Assembly: GCF_016863495.1 (NCBI RefSeq)
Contig: NZ_BOOZ01000044.1
Coordinates: 1-60,400 of the forward strand
Source: Micromonospora andamanensis
Lineage (GTDB): Bacteria; Actinomycetota; Actinomycetes; Mycobacteriales; Micromonosporaceae
Direction of reading: 5' to 3'
Length of the DNA stretch: 60,400 nt
The number at the start of each line of letters is the position of its first letter. Within the stretch, counting starts at the first letter, position 1. A program made the translations under genes and the position numbers. The notes beneath the pieces are model-generated. The model was not told the DNA's origin and made no database searches. It saw only the letters and a list, made by a program, of their open reading frames with translations. Shown piece by piece: positions 44,206-52,805 of this stretch.

Positions 44206-46035
44206 GTGCGGGAGACAGCGGTCGAGCCGATCGTCAGTGGTGACGACGGCAGCCTGGCGGAGCGGGTGTGGCGCAACGCGGATGAGGATCCGGACGCGGT
44301 GCAGTTCGTGCGGCCCGACCCGGACCCCCGGTCGTGGCCGGTCCGCCGCTCCGGTCGGGGCGGCGCCCTGCCGGTGACCTGCCGGCAGTTCCGCGACGAC
44401 GTGCTGGCGGTGGCCCGTGGTCTCGTCGCCGCCGGTGTCGCGCACGGCGACCGGGTCGGTCTGCTCAGCCGCACCCGGTACGAGTGGACGCTTGTCGACT
44501 ACGCCCTCTGGTCGATAGGTGCGGTGACCGTGCCGATCTACGACACCTCCAGCGACGAACAGATCGGCTGGATGCTCGGCGACTCCGGTGCGGTCGGTTG
44601 CGTACTGGAGACCGCCGACCACGCCGTCAGCGTGGCCGCGCTGCGGTCGGAGCTGCCCGAGTTGCGGCAGACCTGGCGCATCGATGCCGGCGAGCTCATC
44701 GAGCTGGTGGCGCAGGGCCGTGCCGTCGACGTGGCCGAGGTGGACGCTCGCCGGGCCGCGGTGACCGGCGACGACATCGCCACGATCGTCTACACCAGCG
44801 GCACCACCGGGCCACCGAAGGGCTGCGTCCTGGCCCACCGAAACCTCTCCGCGGACATCGGCAACGCCACGGCGGTGCTGCCCCAGCTCCTGCATCCGGG
44901 TGCGATGACTGTGCTGTTCCTGCCGCTGGCGCACGCCTTCGCCCGGCTGATCCAGGTCGGCATGGTGCACACCCGGGCGACGATGGTGCACAGCGCCGAC
45001 ATCTCCGGGGTGCTCGACCAGTTGCGCCGGTTCCGGCCCACCTTCATCCTCGCCGTGCCCCGGATGTTCGAGAAGATGCACGACCAGGCCCGCCAGACCG
45101 CCGAGGACGCACACCGGGGATGGCTGTTCGGTCTCGCCGAGTGGGTTGCCGTGCGGTACAGCCGCGCGCTGGACACTGCGCATGGGCCCGGAAGACTGCT
45201 CCGCCTGGCGCACCTGGTGTTCGAGTTCGCCGCGTACCGCCGGTTGCGCGCCGCGCTCGGCGGGCGGTGCCGGATGGCGATCGTGGGCGGCGCGCCGCTG
45301 GGGGAGCGGCTGGGGCACTTCTTCCGGGGGGCGGGCATCACGGTACTGGAGGGGTACGGGTTGACCGAGACCTCGCCGGCGCTGACCGCGAACCTGCCGA
45401 CGGCGATGCGGATCGGCACTGTCGGACGGCCACTGCCGGGGGTCCGGATCCGGCTCGCCGACGACGGCGAGGTCCACGCCCGGGGCGAGGTGGTCTTCGG
45501 TGGCTACTGGCACAACCCGGAGGCCACCCGGGCGGCGTTGACCGAGGACGGGTGGCTGCGCACCGGCGATCTCGGCAGGATCGACGATGACGGTTTTCTG
45601 CGGATCACCGGCCGGACCAAGGAGATCATGGTCACGGCCGCCGGTAAGAACGTCGCGCCGGCACCCATCGAGGAGCGGATCCGCGCGCATCCACTTGTCA
45701 GCCAGGTGATGCTGGTCGCCGACGGCCGCCCGTACGTCGCCGCACTTGTCACAGTGGACCCGCAGGCGTGGACGCGCTGGCGGGAGCAGCACGGGCTCCC
45801 CGGTGCGTCGGTGTCGGCGGCGCGGGACGACCCGAGGCTGCGGGGGGAGATCCAGGTCGCGATCGACCGGGCCAACCGGAGCGTCTCCCGGGCCGAGCAG
45901 GTTAAGACCTTTCGGATCCTGCACCGGGATGTCACCGAGGCCGACGGGGAACTCACCCCCACTCTCAAGATCAAGCGGGAGGCCGTGCGGGACCACTTCG
46001 CCGACGAGGTCGCCGCCCTCTACCACGGTCACTAG
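44206..46035 (+). CDS. Long-chain acyl-CoA ligase (FadD15-like)
   Basis: A 609-residue AMP-forming ligase that activates fatty acids. Signatures: TIVYTSGTTGPPKGCVLAHR (phosphate loop), VLEGYGLTETSPALTA, GYWHNPEATRAALTEDGWLR with TGDLGRIDDDGFLRITGRTK, and the catalytic Lys in TPTLKIKREAV. GTG 44206 follows a GGTGGGCGGGC purine-rich site. It begins 64 bases after the G-run tract. Its last 65 bases overlap the convergent lysoplasmalogenase gene. It may activate fatty acids formed after ether-lipid cleavage by that neighbour operon (inference). Confidence 0.9.
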   Translation: MRETAVEPIVSGDDGSLAERVWRNADEDPDAVQFVRPDPDPRSWPVRRSGRGGALPVTCRQFRDDVLAVARGLVAAGVAHGDRVGLLSRTRYEWTLVDYALWSIGAVTVPIYDTSSDEQIGWMLGDSGAVGCVLETADHAVSVAALRSELPELRQTWRIDAGELIELVAQGRAVDVAEVDARRAAVTGDDIATIVYTSGTTGPPKGCVLAHRNLSADIGNATAVLPQLLHPGAMTVLFLPLAHAFARLIQVGMVHTRATMVHSADISGVLDQLRRFRPTFILAVPRMFEKMHDQARQTAEDAHRGWLFGLAEWVAVRYSRALDTAHGPGRLLRLAHLVFEFAAYRRLRAALGGRCRMAIVGGAPLGERLGHFFRGAGITVLEGYGLTETSPALTANLPTAMRIGTVGRPLPGVRIRLADDGEVHARGEVVFGGYWHNPEATRAALTEDGWLRTGDLGRIDDDGFLRITGRTKEIMVTAAGKNVAPAPIEERIRAHPLVSQVMLVADGRPYVAALVTVDPQAWTRWREQHGLPGASVSAARDDPRLRGEIQVAIDRANRSVSRAEQVKTFRILHRDVTEADGELTPTLKIKREAVRDHFADEVAALYHGH

Positions 46036-46690
46036 CGCGCGCCGCCCAGCCGATGCTGATCATGAAGAGCGCGGCGCTGTAGGTCGCCATCACCAGCACG
46101 TCGTGCCCGGGCAGCCGGGTACCGCCCGCGCCGAGCCCGATCAGCAGGTCCGAGAAGAGGAACAGCGCACCGCCGGCCGCGACCCGCCGGCCGACGGCGG
46201 TGGCGGTCGCCGCCATCAGGCTCAGCGCCAGGCTGTACCCGAGCACCGGTAGCCGCAGGTCGCCCAGTCGGGGCCAGAGCAGTGCGTTCGCCACCGCCCA
46301 CAGCGTCAGGTAGCCGGCCACCGCCGCCGGTCGGGGCCGGCGGTGACCGATGAAGGCGGTGCTGAACGCGACCTGGGTGCCGAGGAAGCAGCCCATCCCG
46401 ACCAGGAACGCGGTGTCCGACGGGATCAGCAACGCGACGTCCCCGGCGGTGGCGAGGACCAGACCCACGGCGATCGGCCGGTCGGCCGCGTGGACCTGCC
46501 AGAGCCAGGCCAGCAACAGCGGCGCCAGCAGCGGCTTGGCCAACCACTGCGCCGCGGGCACGTCGGTGGCGACGGCTACCAGTTCGACGGCCGCCACGAC
46601 GGCGAATGCCCAGAGCAATGCCGCGTCCCGGTCCGGCCACCGTACGACAGCGGGTCGTCGCCTCGGGTCGGCGCCGGTCGCGGTGTTCAC
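45971..46690 (-). CDS. YhhN/TMEM86-family lysoplasmalogenase
   Basis: A 239-residue membrane protein with about eight helices: LLLAWLWQVHAADRPIAVGL, LATAGDVALLIPSDTAFLVG, MGCFLGTQVAFSTAFIGHR and LFLFSDLLIGLGAGG. The buried Asp residues in TAGDVALL and LFSDLLIG are the conserved pair of YhhN/TMEM86, enzymes that cleave the vinyl ether of lysoplasmalogen. GTG 46690 overlaps the stop of the AGMO-like gene. The basic C-terminal tail overlaps the convergent ligase by 65 bases. Confidence 0.8.
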   Translation of the reverse strand: MNTATGADPRRRPAVVRWPDRDAALLWAFAVVAAVELVAVATDVPAAQWLAKPLLAPLLLAWLWQVHAADRPIAVGLVLATAGDVALLIPSDTAFLVGMGCFLGTQVAFSTAFIGHRRPRPAAVAGYLTLWAVANALLWPRLGDLRLPVLGYSLALSLMAATATAVGRRVAAGGALFLFSDLLIGLGAGGTRLPGHDVLVMATYSAALFMISIGWAARASDRGRGRRPRRRSGPARPPA

Positions 46691-47514
46691 CGGGCCGGCT
46701 GCCAGCCCGGGCGGCCCAGCAGATACCCGAGCCGTTCCCGCCAGGACCTGGCGGTACGCAGGTCCCGCCAGATCGCCGCGTACTCGTGGGTCGCCACCCG
46801 CAGCGGGTTGTAGGTGGCGATGTTCTTGGTCAGGCCGTACCGGACCGGGTCTCCCTCGGCCTGAAAGGTCCCGAAGAGCCGGTCCCAGATGATCAGGATG
46901 CCGCCGTAGTTGCGGTCCAGGTAATCGGCGTTCGAGCCGTGATGGACCCGGTGGTGCGACGGGGTGTTGAACACCAGCTCGACAGGTCGGGGCAGCAGGT
47001 TGACCCGCTCGGTGTGCAGGAAGAACTGGTAGAGCAGACTTATCGACTGCTGAAGGAAGATCATCCACGGAGGGATGCCGAGCAGGGCCAGGCCCAGCCA
47101 GAAGGGCAGGGACGTCATGGGTGTCCAGCTCTGCCGCAGCGCCGTGGAGAAGTTGAAGAACACGCTTGAGTGGTGCACCACGTGCCCCGCCCACAGGAGC
47201 CGGACCTCGTGGTGCGCCCGGTGGAACCAGTAGTAGGCGAAGTCGTCGGCGAAGAACAGCAGCACCCAGACCCACCAGTCGCCGGGGGAGAGTTGCCACG
47301 GCGAGATGGTGTAGGCGGCGGCGTACAGACCGACCGTGAGCAGCTTCCAGGGCACACCGATGACCTGGCTGCCGGCGCCCATGGTCAGGCTGGTGGCGGT
47401 GTCCCGGGCCTCGTAGCCCCGCTCGGCGTCGTCGGGCGCGAACCGGTACGACAGCGCCTCGACGGTGATGAGCAGGAGGAACGCGGGGATGGCGTAGAGC
47501 ACGGCGGGGATCAT
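46687..47514 (-). CDS. Alkylglycerol-monooxygenase-like fatty acid hydroxylase
   Basis: A 275-residue membrane di-iron enzyme of the sterol desaturase/fatty-acid hydroxylase superfamily. His boxes: DDFAYYWFHRAHHEVRLLWA, GHVVHHSSVFFNFSTALRQS and FNTPSHHRVHHGSNADYLDR. The wording YYWFHR..HE...WAGH..HHSS..N.STALRQS and NYGGILIIWDRLFGTFQAE is close to animal alkylglycerol monooxygenase (AGMO/TMEM195), which cleaves the alkyl ether bond of glyceryl ethers. Generic annotation would be sterol desaturase. ATG 47514 overlaps the FadR stop (ATGA). Paired with a lysoplasmalogenase, it suggests ether-lipid breakdown. In animals AGMO needs tetrahydrobiopterin. Confidence 0.8.
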   Translation of the reverse strand: MIPAVLYAIPAFLLLITVEALSYRFAPDDAERGYEARDTATSLTMGAGSQVIGVPWKLLTVGLYAAAYTISPWQLSPGDWWVWVLLFFADDFAYYWFHRAHHEVRLLWAGHVVHHSSVFFNFSTALRQSWTPMTSLPFWLGLALLGIPPWMIFLQQSISLLYQFFLHTERVNLLPRPVELVFNTPSHHRVHHGSNADYLDRNYGGILIIWDRLFGTFQAEGDPVRYGLTKNIATYNPLRVATHEYAAIWRDLRTARSWRERLGYLLGRPGWQPAR

Positions 47515-48227
47515 GCCCGGCTGTCCTTTCTGGTCGGGGCGGCGAGCGCGGCGGTGAGCAGCGAGCGGGCCTGTTCGGCGGCCTCGACGTCCCGGCCGTC
47601 GGCGACGGCCGAGGCCAGCCGGCGGTGCCCGGCGACGTCGAGCAGTTCGGTGGCGCGTCGCTGCGGCGGCACCTCGGCCACCGCCAGCGCGCCGGCCACC
47701 AGGCTGTTGAAGGCCAGCAGGTACGCGGTGTTGCCACAGCCGTCCAGGATGAGCCGCCACACGGCGATGTTGGCCTCGCCCATCGCGGTCAGGTCGGGCG
47801 CGAGGTCGGCGAACTCCTCGACCGCGCGGACGATCCGCCGGCGCGTCGCGTCGTCGGCCCGGCGGGCGCAGAGACGGGCCGCGTCCACGCCGATGCAGGC
47901 CCGCATGTCCATCATGTCGCGCACCAGGGTCGTGACCGGCAGGACGTCGCCGGAGCGGACAAGGGACAGCGCCAGGTCCAGGCCGGCGTGCACCCGCCAG
48001 TCCAACACCCGGGTGGCCCCGCCCTGGCTGACCCGGACCAGGCCGAGTTGCTGCAACCGACCCAGCGCCTCCCGTACCGCGTGCCGGTTCACCTGGAAGG
48101 TCGCGGCCAATTCGCGCTCACCGGGCAGGGTGTCGTCGGTGCGGTAGGTGCCGCTGACGATGGCGTCGCGCAGCTGCCCGAAGACCAGGTCGGCGACGGA
48201 GGCCCGGGTGACGGGGACGAATGCCAT
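47511..48227 (-). CDS. FadR-type GntR regulator of the ether-lipid operon
   Basis: A 238-residue regulator. Winged helix: SVADLVFGQLRDAIVSGTYR, LPGERELAATFQVNRHAVRE, LGRLQQLGLVRVSQGGATRV. The rest is a helical FadR/FCD ligand domain (RDMMDMRACIGVDAARLCAR). ATG 48227 opens the conserved start; an earlier in-frame ATG is possible. It is the first gene of the operon with the AGMO-like and lysoplasmalogenase genes, and a FadR-consensus operator lies 37 bases upstream, so it probably represses its own operon until an acyl or lipid ligand binds. Confidence 0.88.
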   Translation of the reverse strand: MAFVPVTRASVADLVFGQLRDAIVSGTYRTDDTLPGERELAATFQVNRHAVREALGRLQQLGLVRVSQGGATRVLDWRVHAGLDLALSLVRSGDVLPVTTLVRDMMDMRACIGVDAARLCARRADDATRRRIVRAVEEFADLAPDLTAMGEANIAVWRLILDGCGNTAYLLAFNSLVAGALAVAEVPPQRRATELLDVAGHRRLASAVADGRDVEAAEQARSLLTAALAAPTRKDSRA

Positions 48228-48263
48228 GCCGGGCAGTGTGGCCCAGCACATATCAACCCGTCA

Positions 48264-48278
48264 ACTGGTTGGACCAGT
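48264..48278. promoter_or_regulatory. FadR-type operator
   Basis: Perfect dyad ACTGGT-TGG-ACCAGT, containing the FadR family consensus TGGT-N3-ACCA exactly. It lies 37 bases upstream of the GntR start, in the expected promoter region. No other such perfect dyad was noticed in the window. Confidence 0.75.
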
Positions 48279-48380
48279 AGGCGACGCTCGATATCGACAC
48301 GCCCGGCGACTCGTGACCGGACCGTCGCGGTGAGTTAGGGTGCGTTGGCAGCGGGTGGCGGACGGGCACGGGAGGCGTCG

Positions 48381-49706
48381 GTGACGAGACGACGGCGTGG
48401 CCTCGTTCGCGCGGTCCTGCGCCTGGGTTTCCTGACCGTGCTCGCCGGGGCCGCCTGGTGCGCCTATGACGCCGCGTCGGCGGCTCCGGCCCGGGCCGCC
48501 GAGAAGCCGCCGGCGGCCACCCAGGACGGCCCTGTGACCCGCACCGCCGACCTCGTCCGGGACCTGCTCACGCCCGTGCTCGCCGCGAATCGGCCCGCCC
48601 CGGAACCCGTCGCACCGCCCCCTCCGCAGGTGGCCGATCCGCCGCGACCGCCCTCGTCCGACGAGCGCCCGGGGCGGCCCGCGCCCGCGCCACCACCGAC
48701 GGGTGACGCGCCTGCGGAGCCGCCCGGGCGACAGGTGCCGGCGGGGCCGGCCGACCAGGCGCCGCCGGGGGGCCAGCCCGGACCTCCCGCCGCCGGCCCG
48801 GCCGAACTGCCGGCGCCTGCCGGTGGGCAGCCGCCGCAGGACACCGCGTCACCGCCTGTCGCGACAACCCCGGCCGGGAGCGCTCCACTGTCGACCGATC
48901 CGACCACGTCGGGCCCGGCACCCTCGCACCCGGCGTCACCTCGGGCTGCTCCCGACCGGGCGGATCAGGCGCCGCCAGCCGACCGGGTGGCCGGGCCACC
49001 GGCACCGAGCCCGCACGACCGGTCCGCGGAGACGGTGGCACGACTGCTCGAGCCACTACCCGAGGCGGTACGCGACGAGGTGGCCGCCGTGGTCGCTGCC
49101 GCGGGGCCCCTCACCGACCCGCTGCTCGCCGTCCTCGAGGAACTCCTGGGCTCCGGGTCGCTCGACTCCGTCGTGGGTGGTTTGGATCCTGTCCTGGCCC
49201 CGATCCTCGACCTGCTGGAACCGGTGCTCGACGTGCTGCCACCAGCCGACGGTCCACCCCAGCCCGCCCCGGTGCCGACGCCTGCCGATCCGGGCACCCA
49301 GCCCGAGCCGGATCCCGTCGAGCCACCGGGAGCGGGAGTCGACCCGGTGCCGCCGGTCGCACCGGTCCGGGCCCACCCCGGCCAGGACACCGCGCGGCTG
49401 GTCCGCTCCGCCGACCAGATCACCAGGCACGGGCACCGCGGCTCGCCAGCATCGTTGTCACGATCCATCGAGGCCGGGGGACAGCACGACCGGGACCGGC
49501 AGGCCGAACGTCCGTCGGGGCAGCCGCCCCTGTCGCCGGCACCGGGGACAAGCGGCGCCGAGCAGACCCCGATCTCGCACAGCGGCTCGGCCGACACGGC
49601 GGCGGCCGGTTGGTCGCCGCCTGCGGTCAGTAGCCGGTTGACCCGGCTGCCGCCCACCCGGCACCGGCCCTCCCGCTCGCCGCGCCCGGGCAGCCGACCG
49701 GCTTGA
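48381..49706 (+). CDS. Exported Pro-rich protein, unknown function
   Basis: A 441-residue protein with a signal or anchor (RRRRGLVRAVLRLGFLTVLA then GAAWCAYDAASAAPARAAE). From about 60 to 215 it is Pro/Ala/Gly-rich and disordered. A hydrophobic-acidic island DPLLAVLEELLGSGSLDSVV-GGLDPVLAPILDLLEPVLDV lies near 250-285, followed by more Pro-rich sequence. It resembles secreted actinobacterial surface proteins with a short amphipathic segment. No domain recognised. GTG 48381 is used because it begins the basic signal region. It is divergent from the FadR gene across 153 bases. Confidence 0.65.
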   Translation: MTRRRRGLVRAVLRLGFLTVLAGAAWCAYDAASAAPARAAEKPPAATQDGPVTRTADLVRDLLTPVLAANRPAPEPVAPPPPQVADPPRPPSSDERPGRPAPAPPPTGDAPAEPPGRQVPAGPADQAPPGGQPGPPAAGPAELPAPAGGQPPQDTASPPVATTPAGSAPLSTDPTTSGPAPSHPASPRAAPDRADQAPPADRVAGPPAPSPHDRSAETVARLLEPLPEAVRDEVAAVVAAAGPLTDPLLAVLEELLGSGSLDSVVGGLDPVLAPILDLLEPVLDVLPPADGPPQPAPVPTPADPGTQPEPDPVEPPGAGVDPVPPVAPVRAHPGQDTARLVRSADQITRHGHRGSPASLSRSIEAGGQHDRDRQAERPSGQPPLSPAPGTSGAEQTPISHSGSADTAAAGWSPPAVSSRLTRLPPTRHRPSRSPRPGSRPA

Positions 49707-49869
49707 CCGCAGCGCCCGCCACCGCCCGTGCCGCCACGGCGGTAGTGGCCTCGTGGCGCGACACCTGACGTCGGCCGTACCCCGCCGACCGTCCCCGGCC
49801 CGCCCGCACAGCCTCGCGGTGCCGGCCTCGACACCATCCTCGCGACCTCACGCCCAACCAGGAGTACCC

Positions 49870-50568
49870 ATGCACGTCACCCTGCCGGTCAACCGTGCCC
49901 GATGGTGCGACCTCGACTGGATCGTCGACCTGCTCACCGCCACGATCGTCCCGACCGCCCTCGGCGCGTGGCTCGTACCCGACAAGCGCCGACGCCCGGC
50001 CGTGATCGCCGCCGTGGCCCGCATCTGGACCGAGCACGCCCTGCTGTTCGGCGACGCGTTCCTGCTCAAGGACGGGACCGCCGCCACCGTCTGGTTCCAC
50101 CGCTATCGCCCGATCCCGCCGCCACCTCGCTACGACGAGCGGCTCGACGACGCCAGCGGCGAACATGCCGTGCGCTTCCGCCGGGTCGATCACATCCTCG
50201 CCGCGCGGCGTCCCGTCGAGGCGCACAACCACCTCGCCTTCCTCGCCGCACCCCCGGATGCCGACCGGGCCGGTCAGGCCGCCGCTGTCCTCGCCGGCAG
50301 TCACCGGTACATGGACAATCTCGGCCTGCCCAGCTACGCGGAGGTGCACGGCCCCGACGACATCCGCCTCTACCGGCGACTCGGCTACCGGGTCCGGCAC
50401 CGTCTGTCGCGTCCTGACGGAGTCACGATCAACCTGCTCTGGCGGCCGGCACCGTCGGTCCGGATCACCCCGTCCACGGCTCCGGCGCGACAGGTACGAC
50501 CCGCCGGGCCACCGGCTCTGACCGGGCCGGTGGGGGTAGCCGCCGCCGAGGGCGTCGCCTGCGGCTGA
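49870..50568 (+). CDS. GNAT-like N-acetyltransferase
   Basis: A 232-residue protein. NHLAFLAAPPDADRAGQAAA-VLAGSHRYMDNLGLPSYAEV and the late RLYRRLGYRVRHRLSRPDG follow the GNAT order (acetyl-CoA pyrophosphate loop, helix, then the GF/Y strand). The loop reads DRAGQAAA rather than the usual Arg/Gln-x-x-Gly-x-Gly/Ala and is partly degenerate. The N-terminal 100 residues are helical (DLDWIVDLLTATIVPTALGA). ATG 49870 follows AGGAG. Substrate unknown. The preceding 163 bases have no gene. Confidence 0.65.
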   Translation: MHVTLPVNRARWCDLDWIVDLLTATIVPTALGAWLVPDKRRRPAVIAAVARIWTEHALLFGDAFLLKDGTAATVWFHRYRPIPPPPRYDERLDDASGEHAVRFRRVDHILAARRPVEAHNHLAFLAAPPDADRAGQAAAVLAGSHRYMDNLGLPSYAEVHGPDDIRLYRRLGYRVRHRLSRPDGVTINLLWRPAPSVRITPSTAPARQVRPAGPPALTGPVGVAAAEGVACG

Positions 50569-50588
50569 TCCGTCCGGACGGCACGGAC

Positions 50589-50620
50589 GCGCGCGGGTCG
50601 GCCCCGGCCGACCCGCGCGC
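50589..50620. terminator. Bidirectional hairpin between convergent genes
   Basis: Fifteen-bp perfect arms (50589-50603 GCGCGCGGGTCGGCC; 50606-50620 GGCCGACCCGCGCGC) nearly touch, so the real loop takes bases from the arm ends. It lies between the GNAT-like and glutamate-synthase-like genes. Confidence 0.7.
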
Positions 50621-50676
50621 TGCGGCTCACGGAACGGCCGCCGAAGGGTCGGGCTGACCCGCCGGGACGGTGGGTC

Positions 50677-52251
50677 TCAGCGCTGGGCGGTAGGCGAGGG
50701 GGGAGCGCTGCCGCCCTGGGGTGCCTCGGTGGACATCAGCTTCACCACCGCCTGGCGGTCGGCCGCCGACGGTAGACCCCAGCCCGGGCGGTACCCGTAC
50801 ACCTCGCGCAGCGGGGTGGCGCTTGTCCGTCCGCCGAGAATCTCCACGGCGTCGGTATCGATGAGCCCCGGATGCTCCACCCCGCACGCCTCGGCGACCT
50901 TCGTCAGGTCCCGTCGCAGCGTCTTGATGTAGTGCGCCGCTCGGACGGCCTTCGATGCCGGGTCCAGCCCTCGGGCCAGCCAGGCGTTCTGGGTGGCCAC
51001 TCCGGTGGGGCAGGTGTCGGTGTGGCATTTCTGCGCCTGGATGCAGCCGATCGCCAGCATCGCCTCCCGGCCGACGGCCACCATGTCGCAGCCGAGCGCG
51101 AACGCGACCACCGCGTTGTCGGGCAGGCCGAGCTTGCCCGAGCCGATGAAGACGACCTGCTCGTGCAGGTCACGTTCGGCGAAGATGGGGTAGATCCGGG
51201 CGAAGCCCTGCTGGAACGGCAGCGACACGGAGTCGGTGAAGATCAGCGGTGCCGCGCCGGTGCCGCCCTCGCCGCCGTCGACGGTGACGAAGTCGACGCC
51301 CCGGTCGGTGTCGCGCATCAGGTCGGCCAGCTCGGTCCAGAAGTCGAGGTCGCCCACTGCGGACTTGATGCCGACCGGCAGGCCGGTCTCGGCGGCCAGG
51401 AGTTCCACCCAGTCGAGCAGGCTGTCGCAGTCGGAGAACTCCGCGTGCCGCGACGGGCTGACGCAGTCCCGGCCGGTCGGGATGCCCCGGGTCGCGGCGA
51501 TCTCCGCCGACACCTTCGCCGCCGGCAGCAGGCCGCCCAGGCTGGGCTTGGCACCCTGGCTCAGCTTGATCTCCAGTGCGCGTACCGGTGCGCCGGCCAC
51601 CACGTCCTTGAGTCGGGCGAGGTCGAACCGGCCCCGATCGTCGCGGCAGCCGAAGTAGGCGGTGCCGAGTTGCAGGATCAGCTCGCCGCCGTGGCGGTGG
51701 TACGGCGACAGCCCGCCCTCACCGGTGTTGTGCAGGCAGCCGGCGATCGCCGCGCCACGGTTCAACGCCTCCACGGCGGGACCGGACAGGGAGCCGAAAC
51801 TCATCCCCGAGATGGTCACCACGGATTCGGGGCGGAACGCGTGGGCGCGACGCCGGGCCGCCCCGAGCACCTTCGCCGACGGCAGCCGCACCTCGTGCCC
51901 GATCGTCGGCGTCGACGCAGGTACCGCTCGGCCGAAGGTGCGGTGCTTGATGATCGGATATCCGGGGGTGTACTCGATGTCGTTGTCGGTGCCGAACCCG
52001 AAGTAGTTGTTCTGCCGCTTCGCCGAGGCGTACACCCAGCGGCGCTGGTCCCGGGTGAACGGCCGCTCCTCGTTGTTGCCGGCCACGATGTACTGCCGCA
52101 GTTCCGGCCCGAGTGATTCGAGCAGGTAGCGGGCCCGACCCAGGAGCGGGAAGTTTCGTCGCAACGCGTGCTCGCGTTGCAGCAGGTCACGGGCGGCGAG
52201 CGCGGCGAGGGCGGTGACGGCGGCGGGTACGGCGTGACGGGCCCATCTCAT
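50677..52251 (-). CDS. FMN-binding glutamate-synthase-domain protein
   Basis: A 524-residue stand-alone version of the glutamate synthase FMN domain. Motifs: TISGMSFGSLSGPAVEALNR, GCLHNTGEGGLSPYHRHGGE, EIKLSQGAKPSLGGLLP, VTVDGGEGGTGAAPLIF and the cysteine cluster CIQAQKCHTDTCPTGVATQN that holds a 3Fe-4S centre in GltB. An N-terminal hydrophobic stretch (AVTALAALAARDLLQ) may anchor it. The amidotransferase domain is absent, so it likely acts on another substrate. ATG 52251 has weak upstream signals. Confidence 0.9.
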   Translation of the reverse strand: MRWARHAVPAAVTALAALAARDLLQREHALRRNFPLLGRARYLLESLGPELRQYIVAGNNEERPFTRDQRRWVYASAKRQNNYFGFGTDNDIEYTPGYPIIKHRTFGRAVPASTPTIGHEVRLPSAKVLGAARRRAHAFRPESVVTISGMSFGSLSGPAVEALNRGAAIAGCLHNTGEGGLSPYHRHGGELILQLGTAYFGCRDDRGRFDLARLKDVVAGAPVRALEIKLSQGAKPSLGGLLPAAKVSAEIAATRGIPTGRDCVSPSRHAEFSDCDSLLDWVELLAAETGLPVGIKSAVGDLDFWTELADLMRDTDRGVDFVTVDGGEGGTGAAPLIFTDSVSLPFQQGFARIYPIFAERDLHEQVVFIGSGKLGLPDNAVVAFALGCDMVAVGREAMLAIGCIQAQKCHTDTCPTGVATQNAWLARGLDPASKAVRAAHYIKTLRRDLTKVAEACGVEHPGLIDTDAVEILGGRTSATPLREVYGYRPGWGLPSAADRQAVVKLMSTEAPQGGSAPPSPTAQR

Positions 52252-52410
52252 CCCGCCACACTTTCCGCCACCGGCGCCGGTCAAACGTCCTGACCGCGCA
52301 GCTCAGGGCCGGTTCACCGAGGTGCGCGAAAATTCCGGTGGACCGTGTCGAGGACGGGTGCCCGCCGTTCGTCACCTGGACGATGACCCTTCCCACGATG
52401 AGGAGCGACG

Positions 52411-52770
52411 ATGAGGTACGCGATGCTGATCTTCGGCGATGACCGTGAGTGGACCGCCCTGTCCCCGGCCGACGAGGAGGACCTGATGAAGCAGGTCTAC
52501 GCGTGGTACGAGCGGTGGCAGCCGGCCGGCAAGATCGCCGATGGTGGTGCCGAGTTGGAGCCTCGGACCACGGCGAAGACGGTACGCGCCGGCGGGAACG
52601 GCCAGCCGGTCATCACCGACGGGCCGTACCTGGAACTCAAGGAGATCATCGGCGGGATCGTCATCCTGGAGTGCGACGACCTCGACGAGGCCACCAGGGT
52701 CGCGGCCACCTGGCCACTCGGCGCGGGGATGAGCGCCGTGGAGATCCGTCCGGTGATGAGCCGCGAATAG
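52411..52770 (+). CDS. YCII-related (DGPF) protein
   Basis: A 119-residue YCII-fold protein: RYAMLIFGDDREWTALSPAD at the start, and ITDGPYLELKEIIGGIVILE containing the DGP-F/Y motif, then ATRVAATWPLGAGMSAVEIR. Such proteins are the standard partners of ECF42 sigma factors. Here that sigma factor is convergent, 21 bases away, instead of co-directional. ATG 52411 follows GAGGAGCG. Confidence 0.9.
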   Translation: MRYAMLIFGDDREWTALSPADEEDLMKQVYAWYERWQPAGKIADGGAELEPRTTAKTVRAGGNGQPVITDGPYLELKEIIGGIVILECDDLDEATRVAATWPLGAGMSAVEIRPVMSRE

Positions 52771-52781
52771 CGGTGCGGCGG

Positions 52782-52805
52782 GGCACCGGTCTCACGGCCG
52801 GTGCC
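52782..52805. terminator. Hairpin between YCII and ECF42 genes
   Basis: Eight-bp arms GGCACCGG (52782-52789) and CCGGTGCC (52798-52805), eight-base loop, overlapping the last codons of the sigma factor gene. Confidence 0.5.
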
